A DNA stretch of 31,091 nt. It comes from DAIOHQ01 sp036744635 (lineage in GTDB: Bacteria; Planctomycetota; Phycisphaerae; Tepidisphaerales; Tepidisphaeraceae). The position numbers were made by a program, and so were the translations under genes. The notes below the pieces were generated by a model that made no database searches, was not told the DNA's origin, and worked only from the letters and a program-made list of their open reading frames with translations. The stretch spans positions 1 through 31,091 of the forward strand of contig DAIOHQ010000019.1 in the NCBI GenBank assembly GCA_036744635.1, written 5' to 3'. Below are positions 1-7,946 of this stretch, piece after piece (position 1 is the stretch's first letter; every line of letters begins with the position of its first letter).

Positions 1-406
1 CCTCCGCCCCCTCCGCCCCCTCCCGCCATGCGGCAGTCAGACCTGGCTAACCCCAGCATTCGTCCGCAGTTCGCAATGAATGGACAAAAAAGAAGACACC
101 GCCTTTCAGGGGTCGGTGTCTTCCGGAGGGGAGAAAATGCGCCGTAGGCGCGAACCTTTTATTTTACCTATCTTAGCATAGCCTTCGACCTTTCCGAGGT
201 CAATCCGGCACAGCCTTGACAGCATTAGGAATCGGCAACGCCGCTGGCGTCTCTGCAGCAAAAGTCGTTCTTTATGGAAAATATTTTGCCTTGCCGGAGG
301 CCAACCGCTGCCGGTTAGGTTAGACTGGCGCTTGGTTTGCACGCGCATCGTCTGCGCGTCTGCAGATGAGAGACAAGTCGGTCTGCGCCACAAAAGGATT
401 GCCAAA
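1..406. other. Gene-free leader region before the pseudopilin gene
   Basis: No convincing coding frame is visible here. The first 30 bases are a C-rich low-complexity run with imperfect copies of CCTCCGCCCC. A hairpin lies at 92-123. A shorter stem (GCGCC-GTA-GGCGC, 139-151) is followed by a T-rich stretch and could end transcription arriving from the left on the plus strand. The rest (about 160-390) would be the upstream region or 5' leader of the pseudopilin gene. I could not match it to a known riboswitch class. Confidence 0.4.
86..123 (-). terminator. Intrinsic-terminator-like hairpin, minus-strand orientation
   Basis: GAAGACACCG (92-101) pairs perfectly with CGGTGTCTTC (114-123) around a 12-base loop. 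A run of six A at 86-91 becomes a T tract after the hairpin when read on the minus strand. The shape is that of a rho-independent terminator, but no minus-strand gene was recognised to its right, so which transcript it serves is unclear. On the plus strand it lacks a T tract. Confidence 0.5.
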
Positions 407-1354
407 ATGCGTTCTGCACCCTCCACGTGCTTGCTTGCCGCAGGTAAGGCCAAGACGCACCGGCAGCGCGGGCGCCGATTGGGATTTACGCTCGTCGAGC
501 TGTTGGTGGTGATCGGCATCATCGCGGTCCTCATCTCCATGCTGCTGCCGGCGCTGAACAAGGTGCGCCGGGCCGCTCAGACCACCAATTGCCTGTCGAA
601 TCTTCGGCAAGTCGGCTTCTCGGTGTTCATGTATGCCGGCCAGACCGGCGGCGCCCTGCCGCAGGTTATCGTCGGCACGTATTCGTCCGCGACACCGCCA
701 GGGTCGCCGCGCTACTGGGTGGGCTTCCCGTGCCTGATCGAGCGCAGGCTGCTCACCGTCGCCAGCAGCGACAGGATTCAAACTTTGCGCGGCGACTTCT
801 TCAGTCCGATCCAGCGCGTGAGCGTGCTGGTCTGCCCCGGAGAGTCTGAAGAGCGCATCGCCCATCCTAATGGCACGTTCGGGTATCTGCCCATGGGCAA
901 TGGCCGATTCCGCAATGGCCTGGCCGGCTTCGTGTACACCGGATGCGGCGCCGACCCGCGCTATTCTGCCTATGCGGTAGGCCTGCAGGGCGCGGGCGTC
1001 TTCACGCATTACCAACTCAATGGAATCGATCCCGGCGTCGGCGCCGTCACCCCCGGCCGCGAGCCGTTCCGCGGCTCGCTGGCGCCGAACTGGTCGGCTC
1101 CCGGCTCGCCGCCGGAGCGCTACCAAAACGCGCCGGTGCGGATTTCCCGGGTCCCGGCCAAGACCTGGCTCGCCTTCGATGGCACCTGGTGCGACCAGGC
1201 CCCGGCCTATCCCTGCTTCCGCCACCCCAAGCTGTCCGCCAACTTCGTCTACTTCGACGGCCATGGCGAGACCCTGCGCATGGGAGATGTAGACGGCCGG
1301 ACCAACGGGCCGGATTTTGAGGTGTACGATAAACGCCAGTGCATCGAGCAGTGA
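407..1354 (+). CDS. Prepilin-like protein with type II pseudopilin N-terminus and C-terminal H-x10-DG motif
   Basis: This is a 315-residue protein whose N-terminus has the type IV prepilin signature: a basic leader, then GFTLVELLVVIGIIAVLIS, with cleavage expected between G and F and the conserved Glu at mature position 5. The hydrophobic helix would anchor it in the inner membrane before assembly or secretion. Near the C-terminus, HPKLSANFVYFDGH resembles the H-X9-DG motif of the large planctomycete family of prepilin-processing-associated proteins, here with ten residues between H and DG. I chose ATG 407 over a TTG 75 bases upstream because AAAAGGA (392-398) sits eight bases before it and the leader length then fits. 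Planctomycetes typically encode many such proteins away from secretion operons. The function of this one is unknown and no pilus genes are nearby. Confidence 0.85.
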   Translation: MRSAPSTCLLAAGKAKTHRQRGRRLGFTLVELLVVIGIIAVLISMLLPALNKVRRAAQTTNCLSNLRQVGFSVFMYAGQTGGALPQVIVGTYSSATPPGSPRYWVGFPCLIERRLLTVASSDRIQTLRGDFFSPIQRVSVLVCPGESEERIAHPNGTFGYLPMGNGRFRNGLAGFVYTGCGADPRYSAYAVGLQGAGVFTHYQLNGIDPGVGAVTPGREPFRGSLAPNWSAPGSPPERYQNAPVRISRVPAKTWLAFDGTWCDQAPAYPCFRHPKLSANFVYFDGHGETLRMGDVDGRTNGPDFEVYDKRQCIEQ

Positions 1355-1411
1355 CGCTAACTCTGGAGCGTTTGCCGTTGAAGGCGTCAAAGCGCAGCTT
1401 TGGGGTGAGGT

Positions 1412-2299
1412 ATGGGCTGGGAATTTGATTTGCAGCGAACCCCAGGAGCGCTGAAGGTGGAGGCGGGGATGCCCCGGCCGCAGTGGCCGGTGATTTTTGC
1501 CTGGATTGCGCAGCACGTTCCGGAGGCGGCGCGGGGGGAGGCGTTGGATGATGCCAAGCGGCAGTGGCTGGGGCGGATGCGGCGGTGCTTCACGCAGACC
1601 TATTCGGTGCTGGAGTCGGAGCACCTACTTCTATTCACGCCGCAGGAATTGTGGCACGGGCGGGCGGAGCTGGCCAAGTGTGACCGGGTGATTGAGCAGA
1701 TCGCGAATTACCTGGGCGGTGTAGCGCAGCGGCCACCGACGGGCAAGCACGTGCTGCTGCTGTTTGCTGACCGGATGGCGTATGAGTGGTATCTGTATGG
1801 GTATGCGGTTCGCGAGGTGAGGAAAACGGCGGGAGTTTGCCTGAGGAGTGATTTGGTTCACGCGGTGGTGCTGGGGAACTTCATCGGAACGATCGCCCAT
1901 GAGTTGGCGCACGTGTGCCTCTCTCATTTGCGCTTGCCGCGCTGGGTGGAGGAGGGGGTGGTGCAGCGAATGGCGGTGATTCTGGCGGCGCGGGATGCGC
2001 GGGCGGTCTTCGAGCGCGGCGATCCTGGTCTGCGGGAATTCTGGCGGCAGCATGACATCGACGACTTCTGGGGAGGCTGGAGCAAGATGGGGGAAGGGGG
2101 AATGCACTATTACGGGCTGGCAGCGATGCTCCTGCATGCGATTGCCAACGACACATCGGCCGACTTCAAGGGATTTCTGCAGAATGCCAGGGCTGCGGAC
2201 ACAGGAATAGAGGCGGCCGGAAAGTATCTGCCAAAGCGGTTGGAAGAATATGTGACGTACATTTTAGGCGATGGAAAGTGGGAGCCGGTGCCAGAGTAG
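1412..2299 (+). CDS. HExxH (gluzincin-like) metallopeptidase-family protein
   Basis: This is a 295-residue protein without a signal peptide or membrane segment. Residues 159-183 hold the key motif: HELAH (H163, E164, H167) followed about 12 residues later by RWVEEG, where a Glu is placed to be the third zinc ligand, as in gluzincins of the peptidase MA clan. The pattern of zinc helix, short linker and W-[VL]-x-EG is typical of predicted M1-like peptidase MA family proteins. A later Tyr (about 230, in MHYYGLAAML) could help catalysis, as in other gluzincins. The start is supported by G-rich purines (1402-1410) just before ATG. It follows the pseudopilin gene after 57 bases on the same strand, so the two may be co-transcribed. 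The substrate is unknown, and some family members are probably not proteolytic. Confidence 0.7.
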   Translation: MGWEFDLQRTPGALKVEAGMPRPQWPVIFAWIAQHVPEAARGEALDDAKRQWLGRMRRCFTQTYSVLESEHLLLFTPQELWHGRAELAKCDRVIEQIANYLGGVAQRPPTGKHVLLLFADRMAYEWYLYGYAVREVRKTAGVCLRSDLVHAVVLGNFIGTIAHELAHVCLSHLRLPRWVEEGVVQRMAVILAARDARAVFERGDPGLREFWRQHDIDDFWGGWSKMGEGGMHYYGLAAMLLHAIANDTSADFKGFLQNARAADTGIEAAGKYLPKRLEEYVTYILGDGKWEPVPE

Positions 2300-2357
2300 G
2301 GCCACCACATCGAAATGAGACCCGCGAAGAGCCCCGCACCATGACGGTCGAACAGTC

Positions 2358-3257
2358 TCACTCCTCCACATCCAGCCCAATGTCCATGGCCGGCGCGGAA
2401 TGGGTGATGGCGCCGACGGCGATGCGCTCGACGCCGGTCATGGCGATGCTGCGAACGGTTTCCAGAGTAATCCCGCCGGATGCTTCGAGCTTCACGGCCG
2501 GCTTGCGCCCGGCGCTGTTGCGCATCTCGACGGCCATCTGCATCTTCGGGCAGTCCATGTTGTCCAGCAGAATCACGTCGACGCCGTCTACTTTCAGCAC
2601 CTCGCGAAGCTGCTCGAGCGTGTCCACTTCCACCTCGATGAGCCGCAGCGGATTTTCGCTTCGGCTGCGCCCGATTGCCTGCCCCAGCCAGGGTCCGAGC
2701 TCTTTCGGCGACAGCCGCGCGATGTGGTTGTCCTTGATCAACAGGCCATCATACAGCCCGATGCGATGGTTCTGGCCGCCGCCACAGAGCACCGCGTATT
2801 TGTCGAGCAGGCGCAGGCCGGGAATGGTCTTGCGGGTGTCATAGATCGATGCGCGGGTTCCCTCAACGCGGCGGACGAAGCGGTGGGTGTGGGTGGCGAC
2901 GCCGGAAAGATGCTGCAGAAAATTGAGGATGATGCGCTCGGCCGACAACAGCGCGCGCAGCGGCCCGCGGATGCGCAGCAGGGGGGTCAGGCGGGCATCG
3001 CTGAAGCGCCCTTCGATCAGGTCCATGTGAAAGCCGGGAATCTGCTCGACCCGCAGGCGCTCGTCATAGACTTTGCACACCATCTCCACCAGAGGCAGGC
3101 CGCAGGTGATGCCGACGCCGCGCTGCATCAGGGTGCCGATGCCGACAGCGTTTTCCGGCACCAGCAGGCGCGAGGTGACATCATCGCCGCGCAGGTCCTC
3201 GCGCTTCGCGAGCTCGATCAACTCCCGGACGTCTGAAATGGCCGGAAACGCAAACAT
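2358..3257 (-). CDS. nadC: Nicotinate-nucleotide pyrophosphorylase (carboxylating)
   Basis: NadC (quinolinate phosphoribosyltransferase) converts quinolinate and PRPP to nicotinate mononucleotide, CO2 and PPi in de novo NAD synthesis in the cytoplasm. The 299-residue length is normal. Diagnostic segments are EDLRGDDVTS near the N-terminus, DTRKTIPGLR (140-149), the KYAVLCGGGQNHR loop (153-165), LIKDNH (173-178), the IEVEVD strand, ILLDNM (229-234) and EASGGI, which together supply the substrate-binding Arg/Lys/His residues and the barrel Glu/Asp residues. GGGAGG lies about five bases upstream of the ATG on the minus strand. The gene is convergent with the metallopeptidase gene. No nadA or nadB is present in the window. 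Confidence 0.95.
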   Translation of the reverse strand: MFAFPAISDVRELIELAKREDLRGDDVTSRLLVPENAVGIGTLMQRGVGITCGLPLVEMVCKVYDERLRVEQIPGFHMDLIEGRFSDARLTPLLRIRGPLRALLSAERIILNFLQHLSGVATHTHRFVRRVEGTRASIYDTRKTIPGLRLLDKYAVLCGGGQNHRIGLYDGLLIKDNHIARLSPKELGPWLGQAIGRSRSENPLRLIEVEVDTLEQLREVLKVDGVDVILLDNMDCPKMQMAVEMRNSAGRKPAVKLEASGGITLETVRSIAMTGVERIAVGAITHSAPAMDIGLDVEE

Positions 3258-3379
3258 AAAGCCTCCCGTGCATCCATCGTAAAGTAGACGTGGCCGCCGC
3301 GCATGTCATGGCCGCGATCCATCCCTTTATTGTAGGCGCGAAAGCCATGATTTTTGCAGACGCGCATAGGGATGTGATG

Positions 3380-3385
3380 TATAAT
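3380..3385 (+). promoter_or_regulatory. Perfect -10 box (TATAAT) immediately before the Uma2 start; predicted leaderless
   Basis: TATAAT at 3380-3385 ends eight bases before the ATG at 3394, so transcription would start at or within a few bases of the start codon. No Shine-Dalgarno sequence is visible before this ATG. The -35 region is weak: TTGCAG at 3354-3359 is 20 bases away. This fits a leaderless mRNA. Confidence 0.55.
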
Positions 3386-3393
3386 GACGCCGT

Positions 3394-3966
3394 ATGACCG
3401 TAGCAACCGAAAAACTGCTTTCCCCCGAAGAGTTCCTCGCCCTGCCGGATGCGGACGAGTATGAGCTGATCGACGGTACTCTTGTGGAGCGGAAATTTAT
3501 GGGGGCACTATCTGATGTTGTCGCGGCAATGGTAATTCGGATACTTGGCAACTTCTGCACCGAGCGGAACCTGGGCTGGGTCTTCGGCGCCTCGGCCAGC
3601 TACCAATGCTTCGGCGGCCCGACCATCCGGCGCTGCGATGTTTCGTTTGTTCGCAGCGAGCGACTCTCGTATCCCCCGGACGGAACCATTCGCATTCCCC
3701 CCGACCTGGCCGTCGAAGTGGTCTCGCCCGGCGACCTCGCCTACGAAGTTGAGGCCAAGATCACGCAATATCTGGATAATGGATTCTCCCTGATCTGGGT
3801 GCTCTATCCCCACACGCGAACGCTCCACATTCACCGCGCAGACCGTTCCACCACGATCCTTACTGAGCAACAACAGATAACCGGGGAAGGCGCTCTCAAT
3901 GGCTTCGCCTGCGCCGTCCGCGATTTCTTCCCGCCGCAGGATCCGTCTCAAACGCCGGCGGCTTAA
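3394..3966 (+). CDS. Uma2 family (DUF820) PD-(D/E)xK nuclease-fold protein
   Basis: This 190-residue protein has the Uma2 layout. It opens with LLSPEEFLALPDADEYELIDGTLVER. The middle has RRCDVSFV, giving the acidic residue of the nuclease fold, followed by PPDLAVEVVSPGD, which holds the ExV pair. Then come an alpha helix with EAKITQYLDNG and the strand SLIWVLYPHTRTLHIHR. The family adopts a restriction-endonuclease-like fold and is greatly expanded in cyanobacteria and planctomycetes. Biological roles are poorly known, with roles in mobile elements or defence proposed. Here it stands alone between nadC (divergent) and a Gfo/Idh gene. Expression appears to be driven by the TATAAT box just upstream, probably without a leader. 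The nuclease activity is inferred, not shown. Confidence 0.85.
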   Translation: MTVATEKLLSPEEFLALPDADEYELIDGTLVERKFMGALSDVVAAMVIRILGNFCTERNLGWVFGASASYQCFGGPTIRRCDVSFVRSERLSYPPDGTIRIPPDLAVEVVSPGDLAYEVEAKITQYLDNGFSLIWVLYPHTRTLHIHRADRSTTILTEQQQITGEGALNGFACAVRDFFPPQDPSQTPAA

Positions 3967-4224
3967 CTCAGCACGCGCATGATGATCTTGGTCATGTCGG
4001 TGGTATTGCCATCGCGCTTGGGCATACTTACCGTTTCAACATGGCCCCGGTGTTGATCGCATAGCTGCTCTTGAGTTTCGTGCCGTTCAGCCGAGTGCCG
4101 TTGGCGTCGGAGAAGGTAGACATCTGCCAACAGGAATTCACAAGAATTCCCTGAACTTACGATCCGCGCGCACAGCAGTTCTGTGACTGGACGAGCGTCG
4201 GTCAGCGCGGTAACCATTACGCCC

Positions 4225-5229
4225 ATGACACGCATCGGACTTATCGGCGCTGGCGGGATGGGGCAGAACCACATCAAGAATTGGCTGGCCATGCCGGACG
4301 TGCAACTCGTGGCGCTGGCGGACATCGACCCCAAGCGCGCCGCCGGCGATCTCTCCGCATCCTGGAACAACCTGGGCATCACCGGGCCGGCCAAGATCGA
4401 AAAGATCAAAGGCTTCACCGACTACCGCCAGCTTCTGGCGTTGCCGGAAGTAGACATCGTGGACGTTACCACCCCGACTCCGCTGCATGCCCAGACTGTG
4501 ATTGACGCCCTCAAGGCCGGCAAACACGTCACCTGCGAAAAGCCGTTGGCGCGAACGATTCCCGAAGCCCAGCGCATCGTCGATGCCGCTGCGTCGGCCA
4601 AGGGATTTTTCATGCCGGCGATGTGCATGCGTTTCTGGCCGGGATGGATGTGGCTCAAGGAGGCGGTCGACGACCGGCGCTACGGCAAGGTGAATTCCGC
4701 CACCTTCCGCCGTCTCGGCGCGATGCCTGGCGGCTGGTTCCGCGACGGCAAGCAATCCGGCGGCGCCCTGCTGGACCTGCACATTCACGATGTGGATTTC
4801 ATCAACTATGTTTTCGGCAGGCCCAAGGCGGTGGCGTCGCGCGGCTATCGTCTGGGCACCGGCGAAATTGACCACGTCGTCACCCAGTACCATTACGACC
4901 ACATTCCCATCGTCGCCGCCGAAGGCGGATGGCCGTTCGGCGACGGCGGCGGCTTTTACATGCAGTACCAGGTTCATTTCGAGCATGCCTCGGCCGATTT
5001 TGACCTCGCCCGCAAGGACAATCTGATGCTGCTGCACCAGGGCAAGTTTCAACCGGTCGAGGTGCCGCCGGGGGATGCCTATTTCAACGAACTGGCCTAC
5101 TTCCTGGATTGCGTCCGCAAAGGGCAAAGGCCAACCCAAGCCAGCGCCTCCGACGCCCTGATCGGCCTGGAAATCGTCGAAGCCGAAGGGCGCAGCATCC
5201 TGAATGGAGGCAAAGTGGAGCCGGTGTAA
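4225..5229 (+). CDS. Gfo/Idh/MocA family NAD(P)-dependent oxidoreductase
   Basis: This is a 334-residue cytoplasmic dehydrogenase. The N-terminal Rossmann domain starts at once with TRIGLIGAGGMGQNH (dinucleotide-binding GxGxxG), and CEKPLAR (about residues 107-113) carries the family's EKP lysine. The C-terminal domain has GGALLDLHIHDVDFINYVFG, where the H-x-x-D pair is typical of catalytic or substrate-binding residues. Family members oxidise or reduce sugars, inositols and related polyols; the substrate cannot be read from this sequence. I prefer ATG 4225, because it begins right at the Rossmann strand, over a GTG 42 bases upstream. No clear ribosome-binding site precedes either. No sugar transporter or regulator flanks it. 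It could also be an aldose-aldose oxidoreductase or a glycosidase-like Gfo/Idh member. Confidence 0.9.
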   Translation: MTRIGLIGAGGMGQNHIKNWLAMPDVQLVALADIDPKRAAGDLSASWNNLGITGPAKIEKIKGFTDYRQLLALPEVDIVDVTTPTPLHAQTVIDALKAGKHVTCEKPLARTIPEAQRIVDAAASAKGFFMPAMCMRFWPGWMWLKEAVDDRRYGKVNSATFRRLGAMPGGWFRDGKQSGGALLDLHIHDVDFINYVFGRPKAVASRGYRLGTGEIDHVVTQYHYDHIPIVAAEGGWPFGDGGGFYMQYQVHFEHASADFDLARKDNLMLLHQGKFQPVEVPPGDAYFNELAYFLDCVRKGQRPTQASASDALIGLEIVEAEGRSILNGGKVEPV

Positions 5230-5387
5230 CATCAAAGTGCAGATAGACTTACGACGCATTTTGCGTTCTTCCGAGAATTTTTTCGTAATTTATTCATGCA
5301 CCTCAACCCTGGCGTCCGATAATAACCATAACTATTGCCCGCCATGGATGGCGAAAGGCAGCACAATCTCCAAGGAAGGAGCTCGCC

Positions 5388-5777
5388 GTGAAATTTTGGA
5401 TTCCCTCGCTGGTGGTGTTGACGATGGTGGCCGCCGGTTGCGCCAACAAGAAAAAGACCACCGAACCCAGCGCCTCGATCACCGACATCAATGCCCCGTC
5501 GGCCCCGATGTATTCCTCGACGCCGGTGACTGCGCCGCAGCCGCCGCAGCCGCCGATGTATTCCGACGCGTCGGTCACCTCGACGCCGACGAGCTATGCG
5601 CCGGCGGCCAGCACCGCAACCGGCAGCGGCAATTACACGGTCAAGAAGGGCGACACCCTCTACTCGATCGCCCGCAGCCGCTACGGCGACGGCAAGCAGT
5701 ACACCCGCATCGTCTCGGCAAACCCCGGCCTGAGCCCCGAAAAGCTCCGCGTCGGCCAGACCATTCAAATCCCGTGA
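5388..5777 (+). CDS. LysM-domain lipoprotein
   Basis: This 129-residue protein starts with a lipoprotein signal (KFWIPSLVVLTMVAAGC; lipobox VAAGC), followed by a Lys-rich segment and a long Pro/Ser/Thr/Ala linker (about 27-80). It ends in one LysM domain (about 82-129: YTVKKGDTLYSIARSRYG, then LRVGQTIQIP). LysM binds GlcNAc-containing glycans, so the protein probably tethers a membrane to peptidoglycan or helps envelope organisation. The start is GTG at 5388, well supported by AAGGAAGGAG at 5372-5381. The gene is followed by a strong terminator (5801-5831), so it is probably a single-gene transcript. The linker is low-complexity and consistent with a periplasmic spacer. Confidence 0.88.
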   Translation: MKFWIPSLVVLTMVAAGCANKKKTTEPSASITDINAPSAPMYSSTPVTAPQPPQPPMYSDASVTSTPTSYAPAASTATGSGNYTVKKGDTLYSIARSRYGDGKQYTRIVSANPGLSPEKLRVGQTIQIP

Positions 5778-5800
5778 TGTGGATGCGGACAAGACAGACA

Positions 5801-5831
5801 ACGCCCGAGGCACAGCGCCTCGGGCGTTTTT
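5801..5831 (+). terminator. Rho-independent terminator of the LysM lipoprotein gene
   Basis: ACGCCCGAGGC (5801-5811) pairs perfectly with GCCTCGGGCGT (5817-5827) around a five-base loop, followed by T residues to 5831. It starts 23 bases after the LysM gene stop codon. This is the clearest intrinsic terminator in the window. Confidence 0.92.
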
Positions 5832-5868
5832 CACGCGCGCATCGCGTTCTGCCGATCTATGCTTGCAA

Positions 5869-5897
5869 TTGACATCCCGCAGCCGGCGTGAAATAGT
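5869..5897 (+). promoter_or_regulatory. Sigma-70-type promoter for the 404-residue lipoprotein
   Basis: A perfect -35 TTGACA (5869-5874), a 17-base spacer and a -10 AATAGT (5892-5897, four of six consensus) lie between the LysM terminator and ATG 5932. The predicted transcript start near 5904 gives a short leader of about 28 bases. Confidence 0.6.
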
Positions 5898-5931
5898 CGT
5901 CAGTCACAATCGCCCGCCGGGACCCAACTCG

Positions 5932-7146
5932 ATGCACAAAGCCGCAGTCATTTCCTCATTTGCCGTCCGTGCCGCCGCCGCCGCGGCGCTGGCAATTGTT
6001 GCCGGCTGCACGCCGCAAGCTCCTCCCCCCGCCATCCCTCCGCCGCAGCCGCTTTCGGTGCAACTGCTGCGCACCGAGCCGCAGCTTCAGGACCAGCGCT
6101 TCGTCGATCTGCTGCAATTTGAGAGTCCCAGCGACATCGTGTTTGCTGTCACCGAGCCGACCCGCGCGCGGATCGATGGCACGCACCCGCACACCGGCCA
6201 CGCGTCGCTATCGCTGCCACTGGGGGCTACGGCGCTGACGATCAAGCTGCCGGCCCTGCTGCCAAATGAGAATTTTCCCGGCAATTGGACGCTTCTGGGC
6301 GCCTATTTCTACAGCGACAAGGATTCGACAATCGTTGCCAGCTATGCCGCCGACGATTCCCCGCAGCACGTGCAACGCTCCGTGCAACTCGGCGGCGGGA
6401 AATGGACGCCGATCTTTCTGGATATCGCACCGCTGGCCGAGCATCCCGCGCCGGCGCAGAATCTCACCTTTACCGTTTCTCCCGACGCCCGCATCTGCTG
6501 CGATGACGTGATGCTGATCGACAACGCGCAGACGCTGGTGAACACCCTGGATGAGACCGCGCTTTCCGGCTGGCAGATCGCCCGCAAGGGATTTCAAACA
6601 ACGATCACTTTTGGCAATCGCTCGTCGGTCACCCTCTTTTCCCCCGAGGCCAGGCGGGATGGCTGGACGCTGCGCGACATCAGCGACGCCCGCGCGTGCT
6701 TCATCTCGGCCAGCAAGACCTGGACGCTCTACGCTGATGGCCGGGCCTACAACGGCGGGCGCTGCGAGCCGATCGTCAAGCGGCCGGAGTTTGATCCCCA
6801 GCTTCGCGCCTGCCACGAGTCGCCGGCGGGCATTTCCGTGCCCGATGATCTGGGGAAGGTGGACCGTTCCACCGACGGGGACAAAAACAACGACGGCTAC
6901 AACGAGGCGCTGGGGGCCTATCAGATCATCGCCGACGGCTCCCGGCTGGATGTGACGCTGACGCCGAAGGGGACAGCGCTGATTCGGCCGGTGCTGGAGA
7001 TCGCCAATTTCCCGCGCGGCAATGTGCTGGCCACCATCGAAGGCCAGCTCATTTCCAATGTCACCCGCACCAGCACCAACCACCTGTTGATCGAGCTTCC
7101 GGTGAAAATTGAGCGGCCGACGACGGTGAATCTTCGGCTGCAGTGA
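5932..7146 (+). CDS. Lipoprotein of unknown function
   Basis: I do not recognise the family. The 404-residue product begins with a lipoprotein signal: a basic start, an Ala-rich hydrophobic stretch and lipobox IVAGC with Cys26. A Pro-rich linker (APPPAIPPPQP) follows. The body is predicted to be beta-rich. Residues about 55-190 read like a galactose-binding/CBM-type sandwich (FESPSDIVFAV, HASLSLPLG, WTLLGAYFYSD, CCDDVMLIDNAQTLV). The second half includes DKNNDGYNEALGAYQI, with an acidic Asp/Asn run that could bind calcium. I chose ATG 5932 because it gives a correct signal peptide; an in-frame ATG at 5779 overlaps the upstream terminator and would bury the signal. It has its own promoter. A cell-surface carbohydrate-binding role is a guess. 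Confidence 0.7.
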   Translation: MHKAAVISSFAVRAAAAAALAIVAGCTPQAPPPAIPPPQPLSVQLLRTEPQLQDQRFVDLLQFESPSDIVFAVTEPTRARIDGTHPHTGHASLSLPLGATALTIKLPALLPNENFPGNWTLLGAYFYSDKDSTIVASYAADDSPQHVQRSVQLGGGKWTPIFLDIAPLAEHPAPAQNLTFTVSPDARICCDDVMLIDNAQTLVNTLDETALSGWQIARKGFQTTITFGNRSSVTLFSPEARRDGWTLRDISDARACFISASKTWTLYADGRAYNGGRCEPIVKRPEFDPQLRACHESPAGISVPDDLGKVDRSTDGDKNNDGYNEALGAYQIIADGSRLDVTLTPKGTALIRPVLEIANFPRGNVLATIEGQLISNVTRTSTNHLLIELPVKIERPTTVNLRLQ

Positions 7147-7357
7147 CAGACTCCCCTGGGCTTTGTGTGTATAAACCCAAGTATTACCGATATTTGCGAA
7201 CAGTTGTCGTCAAATCCCCACCAATCGGAATAGATCAATCCATTCCCGCCGGCTGCCAGCAAGGTTCGGGCTTGCCTGAAACAAACCATCTCGTCGATGA
7301 TATAGTCTATACAGCGTGGAGGTGTCTCCGCCGCATTCGCGGGGCACGTCTGCTTTT

Positions 7358-7738
7358 ATGACCATCCAGCTTGCTCAGTCCCCCGCGGCCGCCAAGCGAG
7401 CCCCCTGCGCGTTTTACGCAAGGGGTGCGTGCTGTTTTGTCTGCACCAGCCAGACCGCGCCGCTGGAGGCCGCCCACCGTGCCCAAAGCCCCGACGACCA
7501 CCATCCCCTCGAGCAGCCGCAAACGCCCGAGGAACTCGAGCAGGTCTGCATCGCGGTGAAAAGCTGCTGCGGCGGATCGCTGCGCTATGGCGGCACCGAC
7601 CCGGCCATTATCCACCGGCTGGGCAACGACCCAAAATATTCCGACTTTCTCATCGACGCCGCCGGCCGAGTCGTGCCTAAAGATCGCCTCCTTCCCCCCA
7701 AGTGGTGGCAGTTCTGGAAAACGCGAAGGCCGGCGTAA
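7358..7738 (+). CDS. Small Cys-rich hypothetical protein
   Basis: This is a 126-residue protein with no family I recognise. The frame has GC-rich third positions typical of the neighbours, which argues that it is coding. Visible features are Cys clusters (CAFYARGACCFVC near residues 17-29 and CCGG near 70), an acidic middle (TPEELEQVCIAV) and a Trp-rich basic tail (KWWQFWKTRR). The Cys pattern could bind metal but matches no finger I know. An in-frame GTG at 7316 would add 14 residues. ATG 7358 is preferred as the simpler start, although GGAGG at 7318-7322 is too far from it. TATAGT (7301-7306) is a possible -10 box. The start remains uncertain. Confidence 0.5.
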   Translation: MTIQLAQSPAAAKRAPCAFYARGACCFVCTSQTAPLEAAHRAQSPDDHHPLEQPQTPEELEQVCIAVKSCCGGSLRYGGTDPAIIHRLGNDPKYSDFLIDAAGRVVPKDRLLPPKWWQFWKTRRPA

Positions 7739-7834
7739 GACGGGCCTCGCCGTGTTGTCTCCCGCCATGCATCACGCTCCTACCTCACGGGGGTTGATGC
7801 TCTACTCCTCTCATTGATCCCAGAATTTTGCTTC

Positions 7835-7864
7835 TTGGCGACATTTCGCTTTAGGGGGTATTAC
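7835..7864 (+). promoter_or_regulatory. Possible promoter of the large exported protein gene
   Basis: TTGGCG (7835-7840), an 18-base spacer and TATTAC (7859-7864) each match four of six consensus positions. They lie about 80 bases before ATG 7947. The leader would include the GCACGGG/CCCGTGC palindrome at 7914-7930. This is a weak, by-eye call. Confidence 0.3.
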
Positions 7865-7913
7865 GGTACGTGAGGGGTTTGGAAAATAGCTGAAATGTGC
7901 GACTGTCACTTTG

Positions 7914-7930
7914 GCACGGGCTTCCCGTGC
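7914..7930. repeat. Palindrome GCACGGG-CTT-CCCGTGC
   Basis: This is a perfect 7-base-pair stem with a three-base loop, 16 bases before ATG 7947 and directly before the ribosome-binding site. The same stem sequence recurs at 12604-12624 between dapA and aroDE, so it is probably a dispersed REP-like element rather than a gene-specific structure. Confidence 0.6.
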
Positions 7931-7946
7931 TGCGAAGGGGCAATTT

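Noticed and set aside
160..390. Possible c-di-GMP (GEMM) riboswitch before the pseudopilin gene
   Set aside because: The conserved GEMM core sequences are not visible; only unspecific short stems were found.
106..561. Minus-strand open frame ending in the terminator-like hairpin
   Set aside because: It overlaps the N-terminus of the pseudopilin gene, shows no family motif and has an Arg/Ser/Leu-rich shadow composition.
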